Below are positions 35,441 through 43,839 of a DNA stretch of 64,000 nucleotides, one piece after another. Every line of letters starts with the position of its first letter. Position 1 is the first letter of the stretch. Where the stretch lies: positions 3,596,001 through 3,660,000 of the forward strand of contig JACJDG010000003.1 in assembly GCA_016432725.1 (NCBI GenBank), written 5' to 3'. Made by a program: the position numbers and the translations under genes. The notes below the pieces were generated by a model. That model had not been told where the DNA came from. It was given only the letters and a program-made list of their open reading frames with translations, and searched no databases. This DNA is from Streptomyces sp. DHE7-1. Lineage in GTDB: Bacteria; Actinomycetota; Actinomycetes; Streptomycetales; Streptomycetaceae.

Positions 35441-37672
35441 ATGAGTCAGCAAGACACCCAGGCAGAGGCCCAGCACACGCAGCCCTCCGTGGGCTCCATC
35501 GCCGCGCACCGGTCCCATACGGTCGCCGCGACCGTTTCCGACCTGGAACCCGATCTCGACGCCGACCTCGACGCCTACGAAGAGGCGCAGAGCGACGGGG
35601 CCCCGCTGCCCCAGGGTCGTTTCCTCGACCGGGAGCGAAGCTGGCTCGCCTTCAACGAGCGCGTCCTGGAACTGGCCGAGGACCCGAACACGCCGCTGCT
35701 GGAGCGCGCCAACTTCCTGGCGATCTTCGCCAGCAACCTGGACGAGTTCTTCATGGTCCGGGTGGCCGGCCTGAAGCGCCGCATCGCCACCGGTGTCGCC
35801 ACCCGCTCCGCGTCCGGCCTCCAGCCGCGCGAGGTGCTGGAGATGATCTGGGCCCGATCGCGCGAGCTGATGGCCCGGCACGCCGCCTGCTACCACGAGG
35901 ACGTGGCCCCCGCGCTCGCCGACGAGGGCATCCACCTGGTCCGCTGGAACGAGCTGACCGAGAAGGAGCAGGCCCGCCTCTTCACGCTCTTCCGGCACCA
36001 GATCTTCCCCGTGCTGACCCCGCTGGCCGTCGATCCCGCGCACCCGTTCCCGTACATCTCCGGCCTGTCGCTGAACCTGGCCGTCATCGTGCGCAACCCG
36101 GTCAGCGGCAACAAGCACTTCGCGCGCGTGAAGGTGCCCCCGCTGCTGTCCCGCTTCCTGGAGGCCGCGCCGGGCCGCTACGTCCCGCTCGAGGACGTCA
36201 TCGCCGCGCACCTGGAGGAGCTGTTCCCGGGCATGGAGGTGCTGGAGCACCACGCCTTCCGGCTCACCCGCAACGAGGACCTCGAGGTCGAGGAGGACGA
36301 CGCCGAGAACCTGCTCCAGGCCCTGGAGAAGGAGCTCATGCGGCGCCGCTTCGGGCCGCCGGTGCGGCTCGAGGTCGAGGAGTCCATCGACCGCGAGGTG
36401 CTGGACCTGCTGGTCCGCGAGCTGAAGATCTCCGAGGCCGAGGTCTACCCGCTGCCCGGCCCCCTGGACCTCACCGGACTCTTCCGCATCCACAGCCTCG
36501 ACCGGCCGGAGCTGAAGTACCCGAAGTTCGTCGCGGGCACCAACCGCGACCTGGCCGAGGTGGAGTCGGCGTCCGCGCCGGACATCTTCGCCGCGCTGCG
36601 CACCCGCGACGTGCTGCTGCACCACCCGTACGACTCCTTCTCCACCTCCGTGCAGGCCTTCCTGGAACAGGCCGCCGGCGACCCGGACGTGCTGGCGATC
36701 AAGCAGACCCTGTACCGCACCTCCGGCGACTCCCCGATAGTCGACGCGCTCATCGACGCCGCCGAGTCCGGCAAGCAGGTCCTCGTCCTGGTCGAGATCA
36801 AGGCCCGCTTCGACGAGCACGCCAACATCAAGTGGGCGCGCAAGCTGGAGGAGGCCGGCTGCCACGTGGTCTACGGCCTGGTCGGCCTGAAGACGCACTG
36901 CAAGCTGTCCCTGGTGGTCCGTCAGGAGGGCGAGACCCTCCGCCGCTACAGCCACGTCGGCACCGGCAACTACCACCCGAAGACGGCCCGGCTGTACGAG
37001 GACCTCGGCCTGCTCACCGCCGACCCGCAGGTCGGCGCCGACCTCTCCGACCTGTTCAACCGGCTGTCCGGCTACTCCCGCCGGGAGACCTACCGCCGCC
37101 TCCTCGTCGCCCCCAAGTCGCTGCGCGACGGCCTGATAGCGCGCATCGACAAGGAGGTCCAGCACCACCGGGCCGGCCGCCCCGCCTTCGTGCGGATCAA
37201 GGTCAACTCGATGGTCGACGAGGCGGTCATCGACGCGCTGTACCGCGCCTCCCAGGCCGGCGTGCCGGTGGACGTGTGGGTGCGCGGCATCTGCGCCGTC
37301 CGCCCCGGCGTCGCGGGCCTGTCGGAGAACATCCGGGTCCGCTCCATCCTCGGCCGCTTCCTGGAGCACTCCCGGGTGTTCGCCTTCGGCAACGGCGGCG
37401 AACCCGAGGTATGGATCGGCAGCGCCGACATGATGCACCGCAACCTCGACCGCCGGATCGAGGCCCTGGTCCGGGTCACCGACCCCGGCCACCGGGCGGC
37501 CCTGAACCGGCTGCTCGACACCGGCATGTCCGACACCACCGCCTCCTGGCACCTCGGCCCCGACGGCGAGTGGACCCGGCACGCGACCGACGCCGACGGA
37601 CAGCCGCTGCGCAACATCCAGGAGATGCTCATAGACGCCCGGAGGCGCCGGCGTGGCACAGCGACACCTTGA
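35441..37672 (+). CDS. ppk: polyphosphate kinase
   Basis: 743 aa from the ATG at 35441. The N-terminal domain starts FLDRERSWLAFNERVLELAE, and the catalytic domain contains the autophosphorylated His512 in GTGNYHPKTARLYEDLGLLT. The middle segment IFPVLTPLAVDPAHPFPYIS and KARFDEHANIKWARKLEEAG are family hallmarks. The enzyme reversibly makes polyphosphate from ATP. In S. lividans and S. coelicolor ppk is induced by phosphate starvation through PhoP. Upstream at ~35281-35301 a run GTAACCATCG/ATTCAGACGG might be a degenerate PHO box, which I cannot confirm. The CHAD gene overlaps its end by 20 bp. Confidence 0.95.
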   Translation: MSQQDTQAEAQHTQPSVGSIAAHRSHTVAATVSDLEPDLDADLDAYEEAQSDGAPLPQGRFLDRERSWLAFNERVLELAEDPNTPLLERANFLAIFASNLDEFFMVRVAGLKRRIATGVATRSASGLQPREVLEMIWARSRELMARHAACYHEDVAPALADEGIHLVRWNELTEKEQARLFTLFRHQIFPVLTPLAVDPAHPFPYISGLSLNLAVIVRNPVSGNKHFARVKVPPLLSRFLEAAPGRYVPLEDVIAAHLEELFPGMEVLEHHAFRLTRNEDLEVEEDDAENLLQALEKELMRRRFGPPVRLEVEESIDREVLDLLVRELKISEAEVYPLPGPLDLTGLFRIHSLDRPELKYPKFVAGTNRDLAEVESASAPDIFAALRTRDVLLHHPYDSFSTSVQAFLEQAAGDPDVLAIKQTLYRTSGDSPIVDALIDAAESGKQVLVLVEIKARFDEHANIKWARKLEEAGCHVVYGLVGLKTHCKLSLVVRQEGETLRRYSHVGTGNYHPKTARLYEDLGLLTADPQVGADLSDLFNRLSGYSRRETYRRLLVAPKSLRDGLIARIDKEVQHHRAGRPAFVRIKVNSMVDEAVIDALYRASQAGVPVDVWVRGICAVRPGVAGLSENIRVRSILGRFLEHSRVFAFGNGGEPEVWIGSADMMHRNLDRRIEALVRVTDPGHRAALNRLLDTGMSDTTASWHLGPDGEWTRHATDADGQPLRNIQEMLIDARRRRRGTATP

Positions 37673-38799
37673 CCCGACGGACCCCACGGCCCAGGCGGTG
37701 ACCGGGGACGCCCTCGCGGGCTACCTCCGCGCCCGGGCCACGGAGTTCCTCCGCGCGCTGCGCACGCACCGGGAGACCGGCGGCGTCCCGCGGGCGGCGC
37801 GGAGGAGTCCGTCGACGCGGCGCTGCTGCTGCGCCGCTCGGCCCGCCGCATCAGCGCCAGCCTGCACACCTTCCGCCCGCTGCTCGACCCGGAGTGGTCG
37901 GAGGAGCTGCGCCCGGAACTGGCCTGGCTGTCGGGCACCCTGAAACTGGAGCACGCCTACGAGGCGCGCCTGGAGCGGCTGCTGCAGGCCCTGAACCGGC
38001 TCTCGGGCACCACGGCGCTGCCGGCCCAGCCGGTGGCCGCGGTGGCCGTCGGCACCCTGCCCGACGGGGCCCGGGCGGCCGGGGGCGGCCGCGGCACCGG
38101 GACGGCACCCGTCCCGCTCAACGCGGCCCCGCCCGGCACCGGCGGCCCCGCCCGGCCGGCGCCCGCCCCGGAACGCGGCAACCTGACGGTCGGCGCGGCC
38201 AAGGCGGGGGCCCTGCTGGAACGCCAGCTCACCCTCGCCCGGACCCGGGCCCACTCCACGGCCCTGCAGGCCCTCGGCTCCTCCCGCTTCCACGCGGTGG
38301 CCGACAAAGTGGCCTTACTGGCGAGCGAGGTCCCGCTCACCCCGCACGCGCCCGGCACCGCGCTGCACCCCCTCGCCGCCGCGGCCGAGGAACGCCTCAC
38401 CCAGGCCGTCGCCGCCCTCCCGCTGCTCACCGCGGGCCACCCCTACAACGCGGAGGCCCTGGTCCACGGCCTGTCCCCGGACCCGTCCCCGCACCCCCAG
38501 GACGGCCCCTGGCACCAGGTCCGCCTGCTGCTGCGCCTGCACCGCTACGCCGGCGAGGTGCTGCACGGCGGCAACTCCCCCGTCGACGTGGGGCTGCTGA
38601 CGGCCGGCCAGTCCCTGAACCGCCACCGGGACGCGTCGGAGGCGGCGGCAGCGGCGGCCCAGGCGGCCCGTACCCCCGGATCGCCCCGGCGACGGCGTAC
38701 GCGCTGGGCGTGCTCCACGCCGACCAGCGGCACGAGGTGGAGGCGGCCCGGTTCGCCTTCCAGCAGGCCTGGCGGAAGCAGACGGTCGGCGCGTCCTGA
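37653..38799 (+). CDS. CHAD domain protein (frame broken at 37792 and 38673)
   Basis: The start GTG 37653 lies inside the last codons of ppk. The first frame gives DALAGYLRARATEFLRALRT; the second gives EESVDAALLLRRSARRISAS, then EARLERLLQALNRL and LHRYAGEVLHGGNS; the third gives ALGVLHADQRHEVEAARFAF to the stop. One base added at GGG 37792-37794 and one at CCCCC 38673-38677 gives 382 aa. CHAD domains are His/basic-rich helical bundles that bind polyphosphate, and the overlap with ppk supports that link here. Repeated His and Arg/Lys pairs are visible along the helices. Confidence 0.82.
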
Positions 38800-38818
38800 A
38801 CCCCCGCGAGGAGGCGGT

Positions 38819-39232
38819 GTGAACGACACCACGGTCGAGGCGGCGGGCTGCGTCCTGTGGCGCCGCTCGCCGGCCGCCGGCGGTCTGGAGCTCTGCCTGG
38901 TCCACCGGCCCAAGTACGACGACTGGTCCCACCCGAAGGGCAAGCTGAAGCGGGGCGAGGAGGCGCTCGCGGGCGCCCTACGCGAGGTCGCGGAGGAGAC
39001 CGGGTACGCGGCCGAACCCGGATCCGAGCTGCCGACCCTGAGCTACCTGGCCAACGGGCGTCCCAAGCGGGTGCGTTACTGGGCCGCCGAGGCCACCGCG
39101 GGAGACTTCGCCCCGAACGACGAGGTGGACCGGATCTTGTGGCTCTCCCCCGCCGAGGCCCGCCTCCGGCTGACCCAGCCGCGCGACCGCGACCTCGTCG
39201 ACGCCCTCACCCGGCGCTTCGAGCACCGCTGA
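38819..39232 (+). CDS. Nudix hydrolase
   Basis: 137 aa from the GTG at 38819, after a GAGGAGG ribosome binding site. The Nudix box runs from GKLKRGEEALAGALREVAEE into TGY, matching G-x5-E-x7-REVxEExG. It hydrolyses a nucleoside diphosphate linked to another group. It follows ppk and the CHAD gene by 19 bp, so a role in nucleotide or polyphosphate-related clean-up is plausible. MutT1-type mycobacterial proteins have an added phosphatase domain, which is absent here. The gene ends before a convergent small gene. Confidence 0.9.
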   Translation: MNDTTVEAAGCVLWRRSPAAGGLELCLVHRPKYDDWSHPKGKLKRGEEALAGALREVAEETGYAAEPGSELPTLSYLANGRPKRVRYWAAEATAGDFAPNDEVDRILWLSPAEARLRLTQPRDRDLVDALTRRFEHR

Positions 39233-39263
39233 CCGGCCGCCCGGGAAGGCCGGAGGGGCCGCC

Positions 39264-39437
39264 TCACTCCACGTCCGCGTGCGCCTGCGCGTCCGCTCTG
39301 GCGAGGCTGCGGGCCCGCCGGGCCGGGCCGCGCCAGCCGCAGCTGCAGCGGGCCACGCAGAAGCGGCCCTGCTCGGTCGTCGTAGTGAGGTGTTCCTGCC
39401 CCTGCCGGGCTCGTCCCGGCCCGTCCTGCTGCACCAC
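39264..39437 (-). CDS. 57-aa Cys/Arg-rich small protein
   Basis: Two consecutive GTG codons (39437, 39434) open a frame ending at 39264. Its core reads CVARCSCGWRGPARRARSLA and then RADAQAHADVE. The Cys-x3-Cys-x-Cys cluster and following His suggest a zinc-binding knuckle. I recall CSCGWRGPAR-type small proteins in other Streptomyces, though not their function. The ribosome binding site is weak. It is convergent to the Nudix gene and divergent from the lipoprotein gene. The plus-strand frames over the same bases have no family resemblance. Confidence 0.6.
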   Translation of the reverse strand: MVQQDGPGRARQGQEHLTTTTEQGRFCVARCSCGWRGPARRARSLARADAQAHADVE

Positions 39438-39538
39438 GGTGACAACGGTACGGCAGCGCGTGACGGTGCTCCCTACCGGTCGTTAACCCGGGCAGACAGC
39501 GGGCCCGTGACGGACCTACCGGCTGGGGGTTTCACGCG

Positions 39539-40431
39539 ATGGATCGTCGGCAGTACAAGCGCGCGGGAAGGACCGCCCTCGCGGTGGGAGTCATGCTCGG
39601 TCTGGGGGCGGCCGCCACCGGGTGCACCGGTGACCGGGCCGCCGCCGAGGGCGCGCACGGCGCGGGCGGCGACCCGGTGGCCGTGCTGCGGCGGGCCGCC
39701 GACACCCTGCGCGGGGCGGGCAGCTCCAAGGCCTCCACCTCCATGGAGATGGCGACCGGCGGCACCCGGGTCACCATCCGCGGCCGGGGCGGCTACGACT
39801 TCCGGCGCCGGCTCGGCGAGCTGACCGTGGTGCTCCCGGACGACCCGGCCGGCCCCCCGAGCACCGGCCCATCACCGAGCTCCTCGCGCCCGGGGCCCTG
39901 TTCATGAAGAACCGGGGCGCGGGCGTGCCCGCCGACAAGTGGGTACGGGTGGAGACCGCGGGCCTGTCCGACGGCAACCTCGTCACCGGCGGCGCCACCG
40001 ACCCCTACGCGGCGGCGGAGGTGCTGCGCGGGACGCGCACGGCGACGTACGTGGGGCGGACCGAGGTGGGCGGGACGTCGGTGCGGCACTACCGGGGCAC
40101 GGCGGACCTGTCCCGCGCTTCGGCGAACGCCTCGGCGGACAACCGGGCGTCCCTCGCCGCGGCCGCCAAGGGGTTCGCCACGGCGGAGGTGCCGTTCGAC
40201 GCCTACCTGGACGACCAGGGCCGCATCCGCAAGCTGCGCCAGCGCTTCAGCTTCGTCAACGGCCGCGAGAAGACGCCGGTCGCGGTCGCCTCGACGACGC
40301 TGCTGTTCGGGTTCGGCACCCCCGTCGACGTGCGGCTGCCGAGCCCGGGGGACATCTACGCGGGCCGCATCGCCGAGAGCGGCACCGGCGGGAGCGCGGG
40401 CGCCGGGGGCGAGATCCAGTCAGGGCACTAG
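39539..40431 (+). CDS. LppX/LprG-like lipoprotein (frame broken at 39853)
   Basis: The N-terminus has a lipoprotein signal ending GLGAAATGC (lipobox ATGC, Cys29). The first frame stops after FRRRLGELTVVLPDDPAG. The second carries ELLAPGALFMKNRGAGVPAD and the remaining ~185 residues. One base added at the six C at 39853-39858 gives 297 aa. The fold pattern (VLRRAADTLRGAGSSKASTS then beta strands) resembles the LppX/LprG-like lipoproteins of actinobacteria that bind lipids. It is anchored on the outside of the membrane. GTTAACCCGGG at 39482 in the promoter region resembles one PHO-box half, but weakly. Confidence 0.75.
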
Positions 40432-40532
40432 TCCGTGACGCGCCTGTCGAACTAGCCCGTCCGTGCCATGCGCGGTGTGTGGGGCGCTGCCTACTCTAGG
40501 AAGTCGGTGTCGGCAGAGACGAGGTGACGCAC

Positions 40533-40721
40533 GTGGCTCCGCTCGGCGGTACGGCAGTTCAGGACCATGTGGCCCTCGCCGAGATCGAACTGTGCGGAGA
40601 GCTGATCATCGCCGCCTCGGCAGCCGAGGACCGGCTGAGCCTGGAGAGCATCGACGAGGTGCTGCGGGTGGCCGAGGAGCGGAAACCCGCCGATCGCCCC
40701 CGGGGCCGGGACCGGCTCTGA
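40533..40721 (+). CDS. small conserved hypothetical protein
   Basis: 62 aa from the GTG at 40533, with GAGG 8 bases before it (an earlier GTG at 40524 is possible). The sequence VAPLGGTAVQDHVALAEIEL then CGELIIAASAAEDRLSLESI is mostly helical, with a Cys in the middle and a basic tail. There is no known domain. It sits between the lipoprotein gene and csoR, which is convergent to it. I have seen similar proteins annotated as hypothetical at this position in Streptomyces. Confidence 0.65.
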   Translation: MAPLGGTAVQDHVALAEIELCGELIIAASAAEDRLSLESIDEVLRVAEERKPADRPRGRDRL

Positions 40722-40751
40722 GACCGGTCGCGGCCCGGCGGCGGGCCCGGC

Positions 40752-41057
40752 TCAGGTGCGCAGCAGCCGGCCGATCGCCTTCGTCGCCTCGTCCACCTTG
40801 GCCTCGATCTCTTCGCCGCCCTTGAGGGCCGCGTCCGCCACGCAGTGCCGCAGGTGCTCCTCCAGCAGTTGCAGCGCGAAGGACTGCAGGGCCTTGGTGG
40901 AGGCGGAGACCTGGGTGAGTATGTCGATGCAGTACGTGTCCTCGTCGACCATGCGCTGCAGGCCGCGGATCTGGCCCTCGATGCGGCGCAGCCGCTTGAG
41001 GTGCTCGTCCTTCTGCTTGTGGTAACCGTGCGTGGCGCCGGCCTCGGTCGTCGTCAT
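40752..41057 (-). CDS. csoR: CsoR-family copper-sensing repressor
   Basis: 101 aa from the ATG at 41057. The copper ligands Cys43, His68 and Cys72 have exactly the Cys-x24-His-x3-Cys spacing of Streptomyces CsoR. DEHLKRLRRIEGQIRGLQRM is the typical N-terminal helix. The all-helical repressor leaves DNA on binding Cu(I) and so turns on copper export genes. A palindrome 35 bp upstream (41092-41108) is a likely autoregulatory operator. No copper exporter gene lies beside it in this window. Confidence 0.9.
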   Translation of the reverse strand: MTTTEAGATHGYHKQKDEHLKRLRRIEGQIRGLQRMVDEDTYCIDILTQVSASTKALQSFALQLLEEHLRHCVADAALKGGEEIEAKVDEATKAIGRLLRT

Positions 41058-41091
41058 CACGGGCCTCCATGTCGGGACGAGCTGCGGATAC

Positions 41092-41108
41092 ATACCCCTA
41101 CTGGGTAT
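41092..41108. promoter_or_regulatory. CsoR-type operator
   Basis: ATACCCCTACTGGGTAT is a near-perfect inverted repeat with the GTAT/ATAC ends and G/C run seen in CsoR sites of actinobacteria. It lies 35 bp upstream of csoR. Confidence 0.75.
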
Positions 41109-41264
41109 ATGGTAACGAATTTCGCGGGGTAGAGGGCCCCTGGGTACGCCCCCGTGCTGATCGGTCCGAACGATGGGCGACACTGGGAGACGGCCCGATA
41201 GCCGTGGCCGGATGTTGCGCCTAGCATCAGCCTGACCGAAACCGAAGCACCTAGAGGACCCCAA

Positions 41265-41885
41265 GTGCGCTTTCGTCTGACCCCCAGGGAGACGAGCTTC
41301 TACGACATGTTCGCCGCGTCCGCGGACAACATCGTCACCGGCTCGAAGCTCCTGATGGAACTGCTCGGGGCGGACTCTTCCGCCCGGGCCGAGATCGCAG
41401 AGCGTATGCGGGCCGCGGAACACGCAGGTGACGACGCCACGCACGCGATCTTCCACCAGCTGAACTCCTCCTTCATCACGCCCTTCGACCGTGAGGACAT
41501 CTACACCCTCGCCGGGTCCCTGGACGACATCATGGACTTCATGGAGGAGGCCGTCGACCTGGTCGTCCTCTACAACGTCGAGGAGCTGCCGAAGGGCGTC
41601 GAGCAGCAGATCGAGGTGCTGGCCAGGGCGGCCGAGCTGACCGCGGAGGCGATGCCGAACCTCCGCACGATGGACAACCTCACCGAGTACTGGATCGAGG
41701 TCAACCGGCTCGAGAACCAGGCCGACCAGATCCACCGCAAGCTGCTCGCCCACCTCTTCAACGGCAAGTACGACGCCATCGAGGTCCTCAAGCTGAAGCA
41801 GATCGTGGACGTGCTCGAGGAGGCGGCGGACGCGTTCGAGCACGTGGCGAACACGGTGGAGACCATCGCCGTCAAGGAGTCCTGA
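41265..41885 (+). CDS. DUF47 (PhoU-like) protein of the Pit transporter
   Basis: 206 aa from the GTG at 41265. The all-helical PhoU-like sequence has the acidic metal-binding repeats EHAGDDATHAIFHQLNSSFI and ENQADQIHRKLLAHLFN. DUF47 proteins are encoded with Pit-type phosphate transporters, as here (7 bp upstream of pit), and are thought to regulate transport. It is cytoplasmic. Confidence 0.9.
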   Translation: MRFRLTPRETSFYDMFAASADNIVTGSKLLMELLGADSSARAEIAERMRAAEHAGDDATHAIFHQLNSSFITPFDREDIYTLAGSLDDIMDFMEEAVDLVVLYNVEELPKGVEQQIEVLARAAELTAEAMPNLRTMDNLTEYWIEVNRLENQADQIHRKLLAHLFNGKYDAIEVLKLKQIVDVLEEAADAFEHVANTVETIAVKES

Positions 41886-41892
41886 GGCGTCG

Positions 41893-42891
41893 ATGGACAC
41901 CTTCGCCCTGATCGTGACCGTCGCGGTCGCGCTCTTCTTCACGTACACGAACGGCTTCCACGACTCCGCGAACGCGATCGCGACCTCGGTGTCGACGCGG
42001 GCACTGACCCCGCGCGCGGCGCTCGCCATGGCCGCGGTGATGAACCTCGCCGGCGCCTTCCTGGGCTCCGGGGTCGCCAAGACCGTCAGCGAGGGCCTGA
42101 TCGAGACACCGCAGGGCTCCAAGGGGATGGCCATCCTCTTCGCCGCCCTGATCGGTGCCATCGTCTGGAACCTGCTGACCTGGTACTTCGGCCTGCCCTC
42201 GTCGTCCTCCCACGCCCTCTTCGGCGGCATGGTGGGCGCGGCGCTCGCGGGCGGCACCGAGGTGCTCTGGAACGGCGTCCTCGACAAGGTCGTCATCCCG
42301 ATGTTCCTGTCGCCGGTGGTCGGCCTGATCGTCGGCTACCTGGTGATGACGGCCATCCTGTGGCTGTTCCGCCGCTCCAACCCGCACAAGGCCAAGCGGG
42401 GCTTCCGGATAGCGCAGACGGTGTCGGCGGCCGCGATGGCGCTCGGGCACGGCCTGCAGGACGCCCAGAAGACCATGGGTGTCGTGGTGCTGGCCCTGGT
42501 CATCTCCGGCCACGAGACCTTCGGCGACCCGATCCCGGTCTGGGTCAAGATCGTCTGTGCCGTCATGCTGTCCCTGGGCACGTACGCCGGCGGCTGGCGG
42601 ATCATGCGCACGCTGGGCCGCAAGATCATCGAGCTCGACCCGCCGCAGGGGTTCGCGGCCGAGGCGACGGGCGCGTCGATCATGTTCACCACGGCGTTCA
42701 TCTTCAAGGCGCCGATCTCCACCACGCACGTCATCACCTCGGCGATCATGGGCGTGGGCGCGACGAAGCGGGTGAACGCGGTGCGCTGGGGCGTGGCCAA
42801 GAACATCGTCATGGGCTGGTTCATCACGATGCCGGCGGCGGCCCTGGTCGCCGCGGCGGCCTTCGGGCTCGTCAACCTGACCGTCCTGTAG
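41893..42891 (+). CDS. pit: low-affinity inorganic phosphate transporter, Pit family
   Basis: 332 aa with about ten membrane helices. The duplicated family signatures are visible: FTYTNGFHDSANAIATSVST in the first half, and GASIMFTTAFIFKAPISTTH in the second with ISTTHVITSAIMGVG. The substrate is metal-phosphate symported with protons. The ATG at 41893 follows the DUF47 gene by 7 bp. A strong terminator follows, separating it from the convergent pst operon. In S. coelicolor this corresponds to one of two Pit genes. Confidence 0.93.
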   Translation: MDTFALIVTVAVALFFTYTNGFHDSANAIATSVSTRALTPRAALAMAAVMNLAGAFLGSGVAKTVSEGLIETPQGSKGMAILFAALIGAIVWNLLTWYFGLPSSSSHALFGGMVGAALAGGTEVLWNGVLDKVVIPMFLSPVVGLIVGYLVMTAILWLFRRSNPHKAKRGFRIAQTVSAAAMALGHGLQDAQKTMGVVVLALVISGHETFGDPIPVWVKIVCAVMLSLGTYAGGWRIMRTLGRKIIELDPPQGFAAEATGASIMFTTAFIFKAPISTTHVITSAIMGVGATKRVNAVRWGVAKNIVMGWFITMPAAALVAAAAFGLVNLTVL

Positions 42892-42915
42892 CGGGCCGGC
42901 GGCACGGAAACGACT

Positions 42916-42950
42916 GGGCCCGCCCCGGAGATCCGGGGGCGGGCCCTTTT
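42916..42950. terminator. strong intrinsic terminator between pit and pstB
   Basis: GGGCCCGCCCCGG (42916-42928) pairs with CCGGGGGCGGGCCC (42933-42946), followed by TTTT. It serves pit and, read on the other strand, may help end pstB. Confidence 0.92.
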
Positions 42951-42997
42951 GCGTCCTCGCGGTGGCACCGCCATGCAGCACCGCGAGGGGATCTGGG

Positions 42998-43774
42998 TTA
43001 CCCGAAGCGGCCGGAGATGTAGTCCTCCGTGGCCTGCACGGACGGGTTGGAGAAGATCCGCTCGGTGTCGTCGATCTCGATCAGCCGGCCGGGCTGGCCG
43101 ACCGCCGCCAGGTTGAAGAAGGCGGTACGGTCCGACACCCGGGCCGCCTGCTGCATGTTGTGCGTCACGATGACGATCGTGAAGCGCTCCTTCAGCTCAC
43201 CGATCAGGTCCTCGATGGCGAGCGTGGAGATCGGGTCCAGGGCCGAGCAGGGCTCGTCCATCAGCAGCACCTTCGGCTCCACGGCGATCGCCCGGGCGAT
43301 GCAGAGCCGCTGCTGCTGGCCGCCGGACAGGCCGGAGCCGGGCTTGTTCAGCCGGTCCTTGACCTCGTTCCAGAGGTTCGCGCCCTTCAGCGACTTCTCG
43401 ACGATGTCGCTGAGCTCGGACTTCCGGTAGCTGCCGTTCAGCCGCAGGCCCGCCGCCACGTTGTCGAAGATCGACATCGTCGGGAAGGGGTTCGGCCGCT
43501 GGAACACCATGCCGACCTCACGCCGTACCGACACCGGGTCGATGCCGGCGCCGTACAGGTCCTCGTCGTCCAGCAGCACCTTGCCCTCGACACGGCCGCC
43601 GGAGGTCACCTCGTGCATCCGGTTCAGCGTGCGCAGGAACGTCGACTTGCCGCATCCGGACGGCCCGATGAACGCGGTCACCGAGCGCGGCTCGACCGTC
43701 ATCGAGATGTCCTCGATCGCCTTGTGGGAGCCGTAGTAAGCGGTGAGTCCGCTCACGTCGATTCGCTTGGCCAT
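42998..43774 (-). CDS. pstB: phosphate ABC transporter ATP-binding protein
   Basis: 258 aa. Walker A GPSGCGKST, signature LSGGQQQR, Walker B VLLMDEPCSALDP and the His of VTHNMQQAARV are present, with the PstB-specific FQRPNPFPTMSIFDNVAAGL and C-terminus EDYISGRFG. It drives uptake through PstC/PstA. The start is the ATG at 43774. It is the last gene of pstSCAB, 65 bp after pstA. The same frame continues upstream through antisense codons of pstA into the broken end of pstC, an artefact described under pstC. Confidence 0.96.
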   Translation of the reverse strand: MAKRIDVSGLTAYYGSHKAIEDISMTVEPRSVTAFIGPSGCGKSTFLRTLNRMHEVTSGGRVEGKVLLDDEDLYGAGIDPVSVRREVGMVFQRPNPFPTMSIFDNVAAGLRLNGSYRKSELSDIVEKSLKGANLWNEVKDRLNKPGSGLSGGQQQRLCIARAIAVEPKVLLMDEPCSALDPISTLAIEDLIGELKERFTIVIVTHNMQQAARVSDRTAFFNLAAVGQPGRLIEIDDTERIFSNPSVQATEDYISGRFG

Positions 43775-43839
43775 AACTACTTCACTTCCAGTCAGTCGCT
43801 GAGGGGGTCGCCACGCGGCCGCAGCCGCCATTCGATGCC

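Noticed and set aside
39279..39824. Plus-strand frame covering the spacer before the lipoprotein gene
   Set aside because: Its sequence is Ala/Arg/Gly-rich without domain or ribosome binding site. The minus strand of the same bases has the Cys-cluster small gene, and the lipoprotein signal is in another frame.
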